Assembly: GCA_951812925.1 (NCBI GenBank)
Contig: OX638368.1
Span: forward strand, 992,001 to 1,056,000
Direction: 5' to 3'
DNA length: 64,000 nucleotides
From: Calliopum simillimum
Lineage: Eukaryota > Arthropoda > Insecta > Diptera > Lauxaniidae
The notes below the pieces were generated by a model. The model made no database searches and had not been told where the DNA came from. It saw only the letters and a list, made by a program, of their open reading frames with translations. Positions 48,005 through 60,655 of this stretch are shown here, piece by piece (positions within the stretch are counted from its first letter, which is position 1; each line of letters starts with the position of its first letter). Both the position numbers and the translations under genes were made by a program.

Positions 48005-48770
48005 ATGATGACATCAACTCATATTTCCAAGTGTTGTGCGGCTGACTGCACTTCTTTCTATTTGTTGTATTACACAAATGAACCATTGCCATTATTTGTG
48101 GTAATAAAAGAGGTCGCTCCATTCAATTGGCCATTTAACGACATCTTATCTACTGGCTACTATGGAATCATGTTTCCTTTGTTGTTGCTGTTGCTGTTGT
48201 TGTAATTTTCACAGCGTTTAAGAAGACAAACCAAGAGACCGATAATAATTCAACTAATAGCAAATGTCCTTATTCAATGTCCTCATGTACAAACTTCTGC
48301 TGACGTTGCTTCTGCCTTAAAATGTGTGCTTGTGTTTGTGTACGTGTTTATGCATGTATGTTTGTGTGGACATATATTTATGATTTATTAAATGCGTTGC
48401 AATAAAACACTGGATGATGTCGTCGACTCGAGAACACCGACGATGACTGCAGAGAGAGAGAGAGAGTGAACATTGAGGATGAGCTTAAAGCCAATAACGT
48501 AATTGATTTATTTTATTGTTGTTGGTCCAATATGACAACAACAGCAACAGCAATAAAAACAACAACATTAGCAATATTGACAACAAAAATAAAATACCTA
48601 CGAATGAATTTTTTGGTGGTGGTGGTGGCGGTGGTAGTTATGACGATGATGATGATGATGCATGAATCATTGCTGCTGCTGGTTTTTTCGTTGAAGCCAT
48701 TACGTTGTTGTTGTGTTGACATTATCGCAAAATTGCGTAAACAATGATAAATTTCTTGTATTTAGGTGAG
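48005..48770. other. GA, GGT, GAT and CAA simple repeats; no gene
   Basis: A GAGAGAGAGAGAGAG run at about 48453-48468 could bind GAGA factor. CAACAG/ATAAAAACAACAAC (48535-48570), GGTGGTGGTGGCGGTGG (48612-48636) and GATGATGATGATGATG (48645-48660) follow. Frames on both strands here (48466-48747 and 48513-48722) arise from these repeats. The local mix is typical of fly intronic or promoter-proximal DNA. Confidence 0.5.
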
Positions 48771-48779
48771 AGCGTGTAC

Positions 48780-51180
48780 GATGTTTCCTTACTTTATTTA
48801 CATGACGCTGTTTTTGACCCGACAAATACACTGAAAATAACTATTGAGATAAGGAAAGTTTTTTGAAATCGCGTACCAACATATTTGAAAATTTACTTGA
48901 GTTAGTACTATCTATGTAAATCAAAGAAAATAACAATTCTTCTTCAAAAAAAAAAAAAAAGATCAAAATTTTAAAAAATGCGGTATAAAATTGAAATGCC
49001 TAGATGGATTTAAAAATGTTATTATTGAAACATAATTTCGCACGAAAATTTACGAAGAAATTTTTTGCTTTCCTAATTTGATTTTATTACGTTCTTTAAT
49101 CATTATTCTTAAGTTTTAAAAATTTCTTGATTTTGGTGACCACTAACGAAATTTTCAGTAAGATAGTTTTGTAGAATATTTTAACCCATTATAGCCTAGT
49201 TTTTGAAAAAGGGGATCAAAACAACCCGATAAAAACATGATATTATGAGTTAATATAATTTAATGAAATGATTGCTTGATTTTATTATGAACTTGAGACA
49301 ACAAATTTTATCCAAAATGTAGTTTTTAAGTTTTACAGAAGAGTGAACTTTTGATAATACGTTTCTTGTGGGTATTTTAGCTTAAAGTACAACATGTGTG
49401 TACAACATGTGATTGATGCTTTATCTCCGACGAAAAATACGAGATATCTTTTTTTACATTAATGTTTTACCTAACTATGTCTTGCGAATTTTCTTTGAAA
49501 AGTAATTGACATCAAAAAATCCATAGCCTGTGTCGTTTTAGTCGTTATAGAGAATTTCATGATGTCATCTGAATTCGTCCATATTTTTTGAAGGAAGCTT
49601 CATACGGCACGGTTGTCTGCATCTAAACTCAAAAATATTCGTGTTTCAGTTTTAAACCTCAATTAATTGTCTCAAAATTTAGAACTGATGGTCCAATTCT
49701 GACCTCGGATTGAATTCTACGCGTTATGTTGTTTGTTGAATTGTGCTATTTTGTGTACTCAAGATGAAAAATATGAGACAGCGTATCATTATAACATCAT
49801 TTCAGATTTTCCGTAGTAGTTACAGAGTTTCAAAATTTTTTCTTGTAGCTTTTACTTGAGTGGTTTTTTGATTCGTTTCGCCTTAAATGTAAATGATTCT
49901 TAGATGTTTTTTGAGTGGCGGAACTGATATAATTCTGGAGTAATCGATGGAATTAACACACATTTTTCTAAGTGTATTACAGCGTATAATTATTTATGTG
50001 ACATTGGTTATGCTAGATTTACAGTAGGTTATAAAAATGTCTTATAAAATAAATGCTACGTTATGCGTTGTTATAAAATATGATAAAAACATGAAATAAA
50101 TATGAAACACATTTTATTGCATTTTGTGTTTGATTTACGCGAGTCTGAAAATAAATGTTTTTCAAAAAATTCAAATTCAGTTAGGCAGTTAGGCTAACAT
50201 TTTTATGTAATTTAAAGTATTGAGTGCTGGCCATGTTTATTTGAATAAAAGAAAAATTATTTTGAAATTCAAATGTTTTCTGCATCCTTTTTGTATTATA
50301 AAATTTTATTAAATGCACATATCTATATATATGAATGTATTATAAAATGTACATATGGAATTGACAATGGCGCGCCATGACGTCTAATCTCATTGACTTT
50401 TATTAAAAATTATTTGACTATAAACTAATAGAGTGCGGATAAAAACATTCCGTTGGCCTTGAGCCAGCACTTGCTTGTTTTTTTTTTTCTAAATTCAGAA
50501 GAATTATTTCACAATTTTTTGGCAGATAATCCATTATTTAATTCAATCGTTGAATAAGTATTTTTTTTACTGATTCAATGAAATTTTGATTTTAACAAAT
50601 TTAAGATGGTAGTGTGTCGATACACGAAACCAGACTCTTTATTTTAAATTGCATGGGAGGCAACAATTACAACTCAAATCAATAAAAGTTATGTGTCAAC
50701 AAGCAATTCCTATTAACACGCCATTAGTATTATCACACTTAACATCAATTTGCATGCTCAATTAATGATACTAAATAGACAAAAACATAAAATTGAATAC
50801 AATACAATATACCCAGTAGAAAATGTCGCTAAGCGACAGCGTGTGCTTATCGAATCTGGAACAAAAACATTAAATGACGATACTTATTATTTATTTGTAT
50901 TACATTGTTTTTTCCGTAGCTAAAATTTGGGTCCAGCAAAGATTATCTTGGGGAAATGTCTTATAATAAAGGCTGCGTTCTTGGTTTTAATCAATTCCCC
51001 TTGAATAGTGGTCTGAACGTTAAAAATCAATGTCTTTTGACATAGTAAATTTGATTTAGTAAATTTTTTTTTTCTAATTTGCCCTCTAGAATTTTCCTGG
51101 CAGAAGATGAAAATTTTCTCATTAAAAAACGGTTTTTTTTTTTGCTGTAACTCTAGAGAGAAGAGGAACACAGTGATTTT
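48780..51180. other. AT-rich DNA with a repeat shared with 53.2 kb
   Basis: Segment 49160-49260 (AGAATATTTTAACCCATTAT, then GGGGATCAAAACAACCCGAT) is related to 53170-53340. No gene. A short duplication, ACAACATGTGTGTACAACATG, lies near 49389. Confidence 0.4.
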
Positions 51181-51666
51181 GCACCCTACACAGAACGAAA
51201 AACTTGTGAAAATTCACCTAAGAATCGAGTATAATTTGCCTAAGAGCTTAGGGCTATATGCTCCAGCTAAGTTATTAGGTAATATAACAAAGAAAACTTA
51301 GGTAAATTTTACTTAGGCAATTTGCCAAAGTACTACTTAGTTAGATTTTCAAAGCTGCTAAGGTAAATTACCAAAGAGACTTAGGCAACTTACCAAAATT
51401 AATGTGATTTTCGTTTGTTCCTACGTACATGCAGAGCTGTACAATAACTTATTATTAAAATTAAAAACTGCTCATATTAAATTAAATTTTTTATTTATTT
51501 ATCTTCTTAAACTACATACATACCATGTCATTTTTACACCATATAAAAGATAAAAATTTTTAGTTTTACAAAAATTAATGTATTTTACATCAAACGTCAA
51601 ATGCTTTGTATTGAAACAGCATTTTAAGAATTTTTAAGTGTGTTACTTAATGACATTTTTTATATG

Positions 51667-52130
51667 TAGAAAATTGATTTTTTAATTGAACTTTTAGTCA
51701 TATATTTGCAAAGATCGACTTACATATAAATCTATCAATGCATTTTTCTAACACATAATTATGACAAATCAAGGAACGGATTAAAAACACGGCTATAGTG
51801 TTTCGTCTTTCGCCACAAAGACTCATCAGACTATTTTTGTTGTAATTATAATTATATTTATTTTACTAAATTAATTATAATTGAAAAATTGCAAGTTTGC
51901 AAACTTTTTGTGTTTTTTGGTCTGGGCGGGAGTTGAACCAAGGAACTCGCGGTTGGTAGCAGAAGTCATTAGAAGTCTTTGTGGCGAAAGACGAAACACT
52001 ATAGCCGTGTTTTTAATCCGTTCCTTGATTTGTCATAATTATGTGTTAGAAAAATGCATTGATAGATTTATATGTAAGTCGATCTTTGCAAATATATGAC
52101 TAAAAGTTCAATTAAAAAATCAATTTTCTA
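51667..52130. mobile_element. Palindrome with apparently perfect 156 bp arms
   Basis: The left arm (about 51667-51823) and right arm (about 51975-52130) match as inverted copies with no mismatch that I could find by eye over about 156 bp. Ends TAGAAAATTGATTTTTTAAT. A spacer of about 150 bp separates them and contains a tRNA-like remnant. AAACAGCATTTT occurs just outside both ends (51616 and 52131), possibly a remnant of the target. Mismatch-free arms suggest a young insertion or arm correction. Confidence 0.85.
51905..51975 (-). other. tRNA-like remnant in the palindrome loop
   Basis: On the minus strand a tRNA 3'-half pattern: CTGCTACCAACCGCGAG resembles an anticodon arm, then the B box GGTTCAACTCC and GCCCAGACC. 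A and T runs follow. No D arm is found because the palindrome arm begins there. It is too short for a tRNA gene. Confidence 0.45.
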
Positions 52131-52912
52131 AACAGCATTTTCATGAAAAAAATGTCGCATTATTTCAGGAGTTTATTTTTTTTTTGCATTATTCTTTCAT
52201 TTCATAACGCAGAACTACAAAAAAGTTGATGCTTTTTTTCAACTTTGCTTTTAATAAATAAATAGTAAAAGAAAAACTCATAAGATAATGCAACATTATG
52301 TGCTTTAAAATGATTGGCCCTAGAATACATTTTTCATTACGCGCTCGATCTCTGGGCTAGAGTCGACCAGTTTACCGCCAGAGCATTTTTGTTTGTACTC
52401 TCTAACTTTGTGCAAGAATAGTTGTTGGATTGGATCGCTACTTCGTGGTACATCGTTCAAAAATTTTGGAAAACTCTTTCATTCGGAAAACCAAATGAAA
52501 AATCCTTGCTTACGACTCGTGTGACTTGAAGATTCCGTGCGCCGTCAAGAAATCCGTAAATTTTCTATTCGTATTTGTTTTTCATTTTAAATTTTTTTTT
52601 TTGAAAACTAATTTTGAAAAAATTTTAATTTATAATTTTTGACTTTGAAATCGATGAGGTAGCAAAAAATCCAACTTAGGTAAATTGCCTAAGTTTTTGG
52701 ATAAATATTACCTAAGTTCTTTGGCAAATTGCCTTAAAACTTAGGCAAAACACCGAAAATTTTTTAGGCAAGTTGCCTTAAATCTACTAACCTAGGTCAT
52801 GTATAAAATTATATGAAACTTAGGTAATATAACAAAGTTTTTTAAATTTCATACAAAAATGTTTAACTAAGAAAACTTTAGTAAATTTGCTATAGTGTTT
52901 TCGTTCTGTGTA

Positions 52913-55793
52913 ATAAATGTTGGCTTTTTGTCTGATTTTAATGAAGTTTTAATTTTTTATTTTAGATATTTTTTTATATAAAATTAAATTTTATTGTAAT
53001 TATTTTCCGACCCTCAAAATCGTGGTATCTTTTACGGTTATCAAGTTAAGAGTTTTTCAGATTGTTCAATGTTCTGTTCATCATGAGTCTTTGGTGCACG
53101 TGCGCTTCTATATAGGCTTGATACCATCCGGACGGTATTTTTTTTTATGACTCCTAGGGAAATTTTTCGTAGAATATTTTTGTAGAATATTTTAATCCAT
53201 TATAGCAAAATTTTTGGAAAGGTTGGTCAAAAAGACACATAACAACGCGATATAATAGGTTAAGAAGGCTGACATGAAATCAAGCAAGAAAAAATTTTTT
53301 AGAACATCTTAATGCATTATATCCTGTTTTTATTTTTTGCTTATACACTTTTTTCGTTAGATGCCTTGAACGCCAAAATTTTTTGTAAAAATATAGTCTT
53401 TATTTTTTAAGCACCCTTGGGTATCCATTTTGAAATGAAAAGAAGTATGACCAAAAATCATGTTTTTTTTTAGCCAAAATGGGCTTTCAGTAGAATCAAA
53501 AGTGCTCCCTTGGTTTTTCTCGGAATGAAAGAAAATTGATGCAGATGTCGGTTTTAAGAGTCCTTCTAACTTCTGAGTCAGTTTCGAGGTGAAACTAAAT
53601 TTCGACCCTACCTACAGTGCATGAAAGTACTTTTTAATTTGATTGCAGTGTTGTTAAGGTTTTACAGTCAACATGTTATGCAGATGATGACACCGTACTC
53701 TAATTGTAAACGTTTTTCTTCATTTTTATGCTTGAGCTCTGGTTTTTGAGATGTTCCGTTTCTTCGGGCGAAGAAGTCATTTAAAATTTGCTTTCCTTTT
53801 GGGGGTAAAATGCATGTAGTACATAAATGACACGATTAATATTTAAATGGAGGCTACGTACGCAAATTTCATTATGAGGCAAAGCAGCGCTTAAATAATA
53901 CATGTTATACATTGCAGCTTTATGCGTGTATGTCTATGTATGTGTTGAGGTCAAGCAAACATTTGCCAATTTAAGTACGAGTCACTTGATGCCTGTCAGT
54001 CAGTTTGTATGCGTTAATATTTAAGTGAACTCAATAAGGATGCTGTAGAACAAAACACATGGGGCTGATTATTTTCATAATGAGATTAATTAAATCTTTG
54101 AACAAAAGAAACTCGTTATCCATAAATATTAAATAACTTAAGACAAGTTTCTTTTAATTTTTCCAGCAACTCTTTCTTTCATTAAAATAACCGACTTATC
54201 TTTATTTTTGTTTTGTTTGATTTAACGTTTTCTCCGCACAAAATAAAAATCAAACTCTTTAGGTAGTTAATTTGGAAGCCAATAAATTTACGTCCTTTTG
54301 CATGGCCTTTTCAGTATCCATACTAATTAATAGAACAGGTCAAGTGTTAATTGGCAAAATAGGTTGTACAAATGGTAAAATGGTACAAAATCAACAAAAC
54401 AAACAACAACGGCAACTGTTGCCTACTACTACTGCTACAACAATTGACTATTGATGAAGTTCCGGCTTAAAGATGTGTAATTAATTTAACCAAATGTTAG
54501 CCAGCAGAACTTGTACCTTGCTCAATACAAGATTAGGGTATTCCATTCGGCATTCGGTTATGGCCAACAGCGACTTTCTCAACATATTAGTAGGCACACC
54601 ACAGCAAATGTGTATGTATGCATGTGGGTGAAGTGCAAAGGATATGCGAAGACTTGTTAAAAGGGATGGCATGAAAATAATTTGCATAACAAATGTAATT
54701 AAATAGGCGCACTACAACAAAGCCATGTTCTTAGCCATAAGGAAGTGAATAAATTAGTAAGTTGTTGTTGTTCTCAGCAAAAAGAAGAAGAAAGGATAAT
54801 TACATATTGTCATAATGTTATTGAAAGCAATTTTCAAGTAAACTGATTTGCATTTTTGGTTTTATTTTTTTATTTTTCATTAATTACCACCCACTTGATA
54901 TTTTGCTCGAAGTAGCACCGAGTGCTTGCAAGTGTTTACAGTCTCCTTAGAATGCTGCAGAAGTGGCTTCAGAGTCAAGGGAGAACTTAGTGGAAAAGAT
55001 ACTTCATCTGCACTTACAAAATTTAGCGGTACAGCTAAAAATAAGAGATGGGGTCAAATTTGCGGTTTTTCAGTTTGAGGTGGAATTGTACATGTACTTA
55101 ACATTCTACAACTGATTTAAGGTTGAATATCAAATTACAGATACCAATAAAAGCGGTCTTACCGAACCTCTATCCTGTAAAAATTGATAATAGACAGACT
55201 TCGAACTTCCATACCTACAAACTTGAGTTTTTCATTTTACGATTTCAAAATGCCATAACTCAGTAAATTTTTAAAATTTTCCAGTGATCGAAGTGTCATT
55301 TTATTCTAAATTGTTTGTTTTTTCAGAAAATACCATAAAATTATTGATTCATTATAAGTTAATAAGAGATTCTGTATGAAAAACACAACTTCCTAGACGA
55401 AATTTACATTTGAACTGTTTGTAAGTGGCGATGAACCAATCCAGCAAAACGATTAGCACCACTGAATTCCCCGCACCCGAATTGGGTAAGAATGATCTAT
55501 TTCCTTTCTGACCATATTTTGAACTAGAACACTGTAAGAAATTTTAAGAAACAAAATCCTATACAAAAAAAGCAATTGAACTTTGAAGTTCTTTTTCCAG
55601 ATTTTTCATCTAAAAATGACTTTGTCAAATTTCTCAATACAATGAAATGATGCAAACGCAAAGGACAAAGTTTTGCGCTCATATTACTTGGTGTCGCTGT
55701 AATTTACACTTTCGACACATACACAGGAATAAAAAAAAGACAAACAATAAAAAATAAAAAGCAAAAGAACCAAGGACGACACTGCACTGCACA
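52913..55793. other. AT-rich DNA, no gene
   Basis: 53170-53340 holds the relative of the 49.2 kb repeat, itself partly duplicated (CATTATAGC and CATTATATCC phrases). The 54272-54454 and 54481-54687 frames have no domain. A cluster of CAACAAC and TTGTTGTTG simple repeats occurs near 54400 and 54760. Confidence 0.4.
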
Positions 55794-55831
55794 CGGTGCT
55801 CTTGAACAGTCGATAGGTTTTTTGAATATGT

Positions 55832-55842
55832 GGAGAAAATCT
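55832..55842. other. Target-site duplication GGAGAAAATCT, left copy
   Basis: Eleven bases repeated at 60767-60777. They bracket the Jockey element, and the intact inverted arm near 61640 carries one copy only, which confirms the duplication. Confidence 0.88.
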
Positions 55843-56163
55843 ATATATTGCCATTTATTTAATTACTTTAAAATACATTTTGTCTTAATACTACATTACA
55901 TTACATACATTCTTTCTTAAGATACACACGTATTTATCTAAGAGTTTCTTAATTAGGATTATAAATTTGTAAAATTAATACATATCTTAATCTACTACAT
56001 AACATTAATTATAAAATGCATTGTTTACATTGAGTTAATTTTTCCGAAAAAATTTTAAAAAAGGAAATTTCATTATTTGTTTTTATACTTAAAACTAAAC
56101 AATATCTTAAAACTACCTAAAACTATATAACAACAGATAGAGAACCCTTATTTTAGCTCGTCA

Positions 56164-59142
56164 TTAATTTTGCAGAAATTGACTAGTACTATACACTGTA
56201 TTTATGACGTCAAGTGTTTTAAATCTTCTATGGTAAAATAAGAGTTCTTTACCTGTATATATATTATTATTATTATTTAATGCACTTAAATATATGGGTG
56301 ACATGTGCTTATCTTCTATGGGGTACGCTATATCACTTTCCTTATTTAAATAATTATCTAGCAGATTGTTCTTGACAAAAGGCAACTTTCCTAAGTATTT
56401 TAATGCTAAGCCTACTAGGAATGAATCTATTCTTATTAATTTACTTTGGCCGTAAACTACTTTATTAGGAGTATTTCTATAGGTGCCATTTACGTATCGC
56501 TTAGCTCTAATACCCAAGCACACCCTGAGAGTGTATCTCTCGAAAATTCTTAGCCTTTCTATTTGGGCTGACGAGATATCAAACCAAATAGGGAACGCAT
56601 AACTTAAAATGGGCCTAATAATTTGCTTATAGCAATTTAACCTTATCTCATGTTTGAGATGTTTTGCTCTGCGAAACAGGTTCGAGTAGCAGAAGAATAT
56701 TTTTTTGGCATTCGATAAGGTGTAGTCAATATGGGTTTTAAAAGTAAATTTCCTATCAAAAATAACACCTAAATACTTAATTTGTTCTGTATACCTTATA
56801 GAATCTCCATTTATTTCTATATCAGGGATAAATTGCCTGGCATTAGGATATAAGTCCTTTTTAAGGCCTTTAAAAATTGTGCTTTCACACTTTCCTATGT
56901 TCAACCTTAGTTTCCATTTTCTAAAAAACCTATTGAGCATCTCTAGGTGGTCATTCATTTTAAGATTTGCCGTTGAGGCCCTAGCATTTGAACTTAGAAG
57001 CATAATATCGTCTGCATAAATTAGGGTCAATATATCTGAGTCAGAGTTGGGAATGTCTGCCAAAAGGATATTATAAAGGATTGGTCCTAGAATAGAGCCC
57101 TGGGGTACCCCTGCAGTGATTGGCTTACAAATAGAATTTTCGTTATTATAGTGTACAAAGAAGGACCTATCTGTGAGGTAATCTAACACTATTTTGCAAA
57201 GATGATTGTCAAAACTAAATTTTCTATACATTTTGTACACTATCCCCTCTATCCAGGCTGTGTCAAAAGCTTTCTCAAAGTCAAGGGCTACAGCAATTGT
57301 TGCACGCCGCTTATTTAGGTTTGTTGTGACAAAGTCAGAAAGAAGAGTCAGTGCATGGCTAGTGGAGTGAGAGGGTCTGAGACCAAACTGAAAGTCTTTA
57401 AGAATATTGTGTTCCGCTATATGATTTTTGAGTTTATCAAAGATAAAACCTTCATATAGCTTACTAACATTGGACAATAATGAAATTGGTCTATAATTTT
57501 TAGGAACTTTTGGATCTGTGTTTGGTTTAAGAATGGGAATAACCTTTGCACATTTCCAAGAAGTGGGAAAATAACCTATACTAAAAGTATGGTTGAAAAG
57601 GGTCGCTAAAAATTTCCAGACAACATATTCAGTTTTCCTCAATAAAAAATTGGAAATATTGTCTTCACCTGAGCTCCTTTTATTATTTTTTCTCTTAAGA
57701 ATTATAGCAATTTCAGTGGACTTAACTAACTTTAGGTAATTTTCAAAAGATTCAGGATCTAACCTACTCACTAAGGACTCCCCATCTGCTGTTAATTCAC
57801 TATTAAACCTTATGGTGGGTTCAGAATAATCTAAGTCAGAAATTTCGCTAGGGACCTGCCTTGCAAAGTTTGGACAACCTAAACTCGAATTTATGCTTTT
57901 AATTTCTTCAAATTTATCCGCTAATTAATTGATTTTATAAAAATTTTCTACCTGAACGTTGCCCTGGGCGTCCGTTAAATCAGGCAGTTGCCTTTTCTTA
58001 CTAATACCACACATACCCTTGATTTTTTTATATGTCTTGTGGTTCATTTTAATGTCCCTACAAACTTTTGCCCAGTGATTTTCCTCATGAATTTTTATGA
58101 GGTCTGAAATAATTTTATCTAAGTTTCTAACTATTGCTTTGAGTGTATTTTTCCGTTGAGGATCTATACATCTATTTACTATCCTACGTAGCCTTTTCTT
58201 TTCTTTGATGAAGTCTAATATATTCTGGGGAAGATCAATAAGACCTATATTTCTAACTTTGACCTTTGGAACGGAACATGCTATTGCTAGTTCAAAACAT
58301 TCATTTAGCCCTTGTATGCAAGTGTCTATTTCTAACTTGCTTACGTTTCTATCTACAGGAAGAGTATGTGTGGGTAGATTTCTTTGAAGTGAATAGTTGA
58401 AATATTTAACATTCATTTTATCATAATTGAAAAATTCTCGAGGCGGACTTTTTTCTATGTCACAAGTTACTAAGACTAACTCAACACCCAAATGGTCTGA
58501 CTCATAGTCTAAGGTCCTAAGGCTGTTTGTGAAGTTTTGATGGTATTCAATACTAACAAAAGGAGAAGTGAGGAAAAGATCTATATAAGAATTACAAGTT
58601 GAGACTCTTGTGGGAAATTTTGTGGGAACTATTTGTATGTTGGGTAGTTTATCTATCCAACTTTTGAGAACCATCCCTCTAGAATTAGAGTTCTGGTTTC
58701 CCCAATCTGGATGCTTAGCATTAAGATCTCCCCCAAGGACAAATTGTTCTGTGTCAATGAAGCTAAGTATTTTGGTTAGGTCTTGTTCTGCTAGTGTGTC
58801 TTGGGGTGGTGTATACATAGATACGAAAGTGATTTTACTCCCATCCCTAAGTCCTATTTCTATTGCTGTATTTTCTATACTATTTGTTAAGACTACCAAT
58901 CTCTTGTAACTAAACCCTTCTCGCAGACAAATGGCTGTACCCCCACCTCTACCAGAGGTCCTATCCTGTCTTACTAGGTTGTATCCTTTAAAAGTCAAAT
59001 TATGCCTGTTGCTTAATTTTGTTTCTGCTAACAGAACAATGTCGGGATTGTGGTCTTTTAAGAATCTATTGAAAAAGTGTCTCTTTTTTATGGAAACTAA
59101 GGAATTTACATTGATGAAAATGCACTTGAGATTTCTAAACAT
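56164..59142 (-). pseudogene. Jockey ORF2: endonuclease-reverse transcriptase with one nonsense codon
   Basis: 992 sense-length codons in a single frame from ATG at 59142 to the stop at 56164. Residues 1-225 are an APE-type endonuclease (FINVNSL, DIVLLAETKL, GGDLNAKHPDWG and the terminal SDH). RT follows at about 460-760: NYRPISLLS, the LDFEKAFD box (620-627), GVPQGSILGP and YADD (709-712). The C-terminus has CLGIRAKR and a basic tail. An in-frame TAA at 57925-57927 (codon 406) separates the endonuclease from RT; the frame is open on both sides with no frameshift. The enzyme would nick target DNA and copy its own RNA. ATG overlaps the ORF1 stop, suggesting reinitiation. Confidence 0.9.
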
Positions 59143-60655
59143 CTAAGCGAAAACCTATAAGGAAGTTAATAAGGGCTTTGGATTTATCCTCATCCCTAGA
59201 GAGGGTTTTATATGAGGTGGAGAACTCGCTGACATTGTTAAGGCAATCAAGGAAGTTCTTTCCTAACAGACGTTTGCAGTCTGTATCAATTTCTTCAAAT
59301 TGAATTTGGGACTTGCCGCCGCTGACTTTTGGAGGTGCTGCGGGCTTTGGGGTGCTACCTGTAAACATGGAAGCAAAACTTTGGGTCGTTCTGAACGATG
59401 AGGGCCTTGGCGCAGTGTGAACTGCAAGATGAACATTTTTGGGCTGTGTGTTTTTCTTTTCCCTTAATCTACCTATTAATTCTATCCTTTTGGGACAGAT
59501 TTTTGCATTAGCGGTATGCCCTATAGTATTGCAGTTTATGCATTTTAAAGGTATACCTATACTTTTAATTGTTTGACCTGTAGTTGGTTCAGTCATTACT
59601 ACCTCTTCAATGTTTAACCTTTTTTCAGTTATTTTGCACATTTTGGGACCATGCGATTCACCGCATTTAACACAACGGTATGGCATATTGCAATTGCTTG
59701 CAACATGATTATACCGCTGGCAATTTTTGCATTGAACAGGTAGTTTTGACTTAACCTCTTCGAAACTTATTTTGCAATTTAAAATATATCTAATGGCCCT
59801 AAACTCTTTAAGGTTAGACTCCTTACTAAGTTGGATCAACCACTTATGGTCGCCAAGTTTGGAAAGGCCTTCAACTTGAATATTTAAATTTAAACCGTTA
59901 AGGTAACCCACAATTTCTTCCTTTTCAAAGGTAGGGGCAAGCTTATTTATAACTAGAGAGTACGGTTTTACTTCTGCTGGAGTAAAAGTATAAAAATTAG
60001 TCTCCATTTTCTTTAAAATATTTTTAACGTTATTATAGTCAGCCATCGTTAAAGTATTAACGTGGGTGACATTTCTATTAATAATGTTGAAGGAGTAATT
60101 TTTATGCTTTAACTCCAACAGAATTTTATCGGACAGGACTTTTTGACTTACATTATATGCAACTAACGGAGGTGGCAAGTTCTTCTTCTTGGGTTGTTGC
60201 TTGTTGACTTGTTGTATGGTAATGTTGCTGTTAGCTAGCTTAATTGTTGAGGCTGTTGTCTTTTGGGGCAACATTGGATTTTTTAAAGCTGGAAAGTCGT
60301 TACGCACTGTTGTAGCTGCTTTCTCTTTTAATTTTTCAATAGCCTCGATGTCGCTTTGGAGGTCTAATTCTATGTCAGTCACATCACTTAGGACTGGTAG
60401 TTGCTGCTGCTGTTGTTGTTCTTTTGGTTGCTGTTCTTGTGGAAACAGCTGTTGCCTCATTAGGGCATTATCTTTTTTCAGCTCTTCATAAGCCGCTGCC
60501 AGCTTGTTATATTTTGCGACGAAATCTATGCGCTCGTCGCTTTCACATTCGGCGCTCATTCTTTTGCGCCTTTTCTTTCTTCTTGCCTTTTCGGATTTCA
60601 CCGAAGCCTCGCTGCAACTCATTTCGAGGCCGCTGATTTTGTTGCTACCTGGCAT
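59135..60655 (-). CDS. Jockey ORF1: gag-like RNA-binding protein
   Basis: 506 residues, intact. I chose the ATG at 60655 because it starts MPGSNK; the longer open frame has no better ATG. Residues 25-33 are strongly basic (ARRKKRRKR), 45-75 a likely coiled coil, 72-86 poly-Gln. The middle (about 165-305) resembles the RNA-recognition-type fold of Jockey gag proteins. Three zinc knuckles follow: 309-322 (CX2CX4HX4C), 328-340 (CX2CX3HX4C) and 372-387 (CX2CX4HX6C). In this family the protein coats the RNA into a particle needed for retrotransposition. Its last codons overlap the ORF2 start by 8 bp. Confidence 0.9.
   Translation of the reverse strand: MPGSNKISGLEMSCSEASVKSEKARRKKRRKRMSAECESDERIDFVAKYNKLAAAYEELKKDNALMRQQLFPQEQQPKEQQQQQQLPVLSDVTDIELDLQSDIEAIEKLKEKAATTVRNDFPALKNPMLPQKTTASTIKLANSNITIQQVNKQQPKKKNLPPPLVAYNVSQKVLSDKILLELKHKNYSFNIINRNVTHVNTLTMADYNNVKNILKKMETNFYTFTPAEVKPYSLVINKLAPTFEKEEIVGYLNGLNLNIQVEGLSKLGDHKWLIQLSKESNLKEFRAIRYILNCKISFEEVKSKLPVQCKNCQRYNHVASNCNMPYRCVKCGESHGPKMCKITEKRLNIEEVVMTEPTTGQTIKSIGIPLKCINCNTIGHTANAKICPKRIELIGRLREKKNTQPKNVHLAVHTAPRPSSFRTTQSFASMFTGSTPKPAAPPKVSGGKSQIQFEEIDTDCKRLLGKNFLDCLNNVSEFSTSYKTLSRDEDKSKALINFLIGFRLDV

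Larger units (their letters stand above)
51187..52912. mobile_element. TA-flanked element with CTTAGGTAA motif arrays
   Basis: Body 51189-52910. Ends CACAGAACGAAAA and the inverse TTTTCGTTCTGTG, with TA on both sides. The motif CTTAGGTAA or its variants (CTTAGGCAA, CCTAAGTT) recurs about a dozen times, clustered in 51215-51395 and 52670-52860 in both orientations. The middle is occupied by a separate palindrome (51667-52130). No transposase. The TA target suggests Tc1/mariner-type mobilisation (inference). Confidence 0.72.

Noticed and set aside
57769..57771. A separate RT gene starting at 57771
   Set aside because: The codon there is GTG in the middle of the ORF2 frame; the sequence upstream to the TAA at 57925 is in the same frame and continues the protein, so there is one ORF2 with a nonsense codon.
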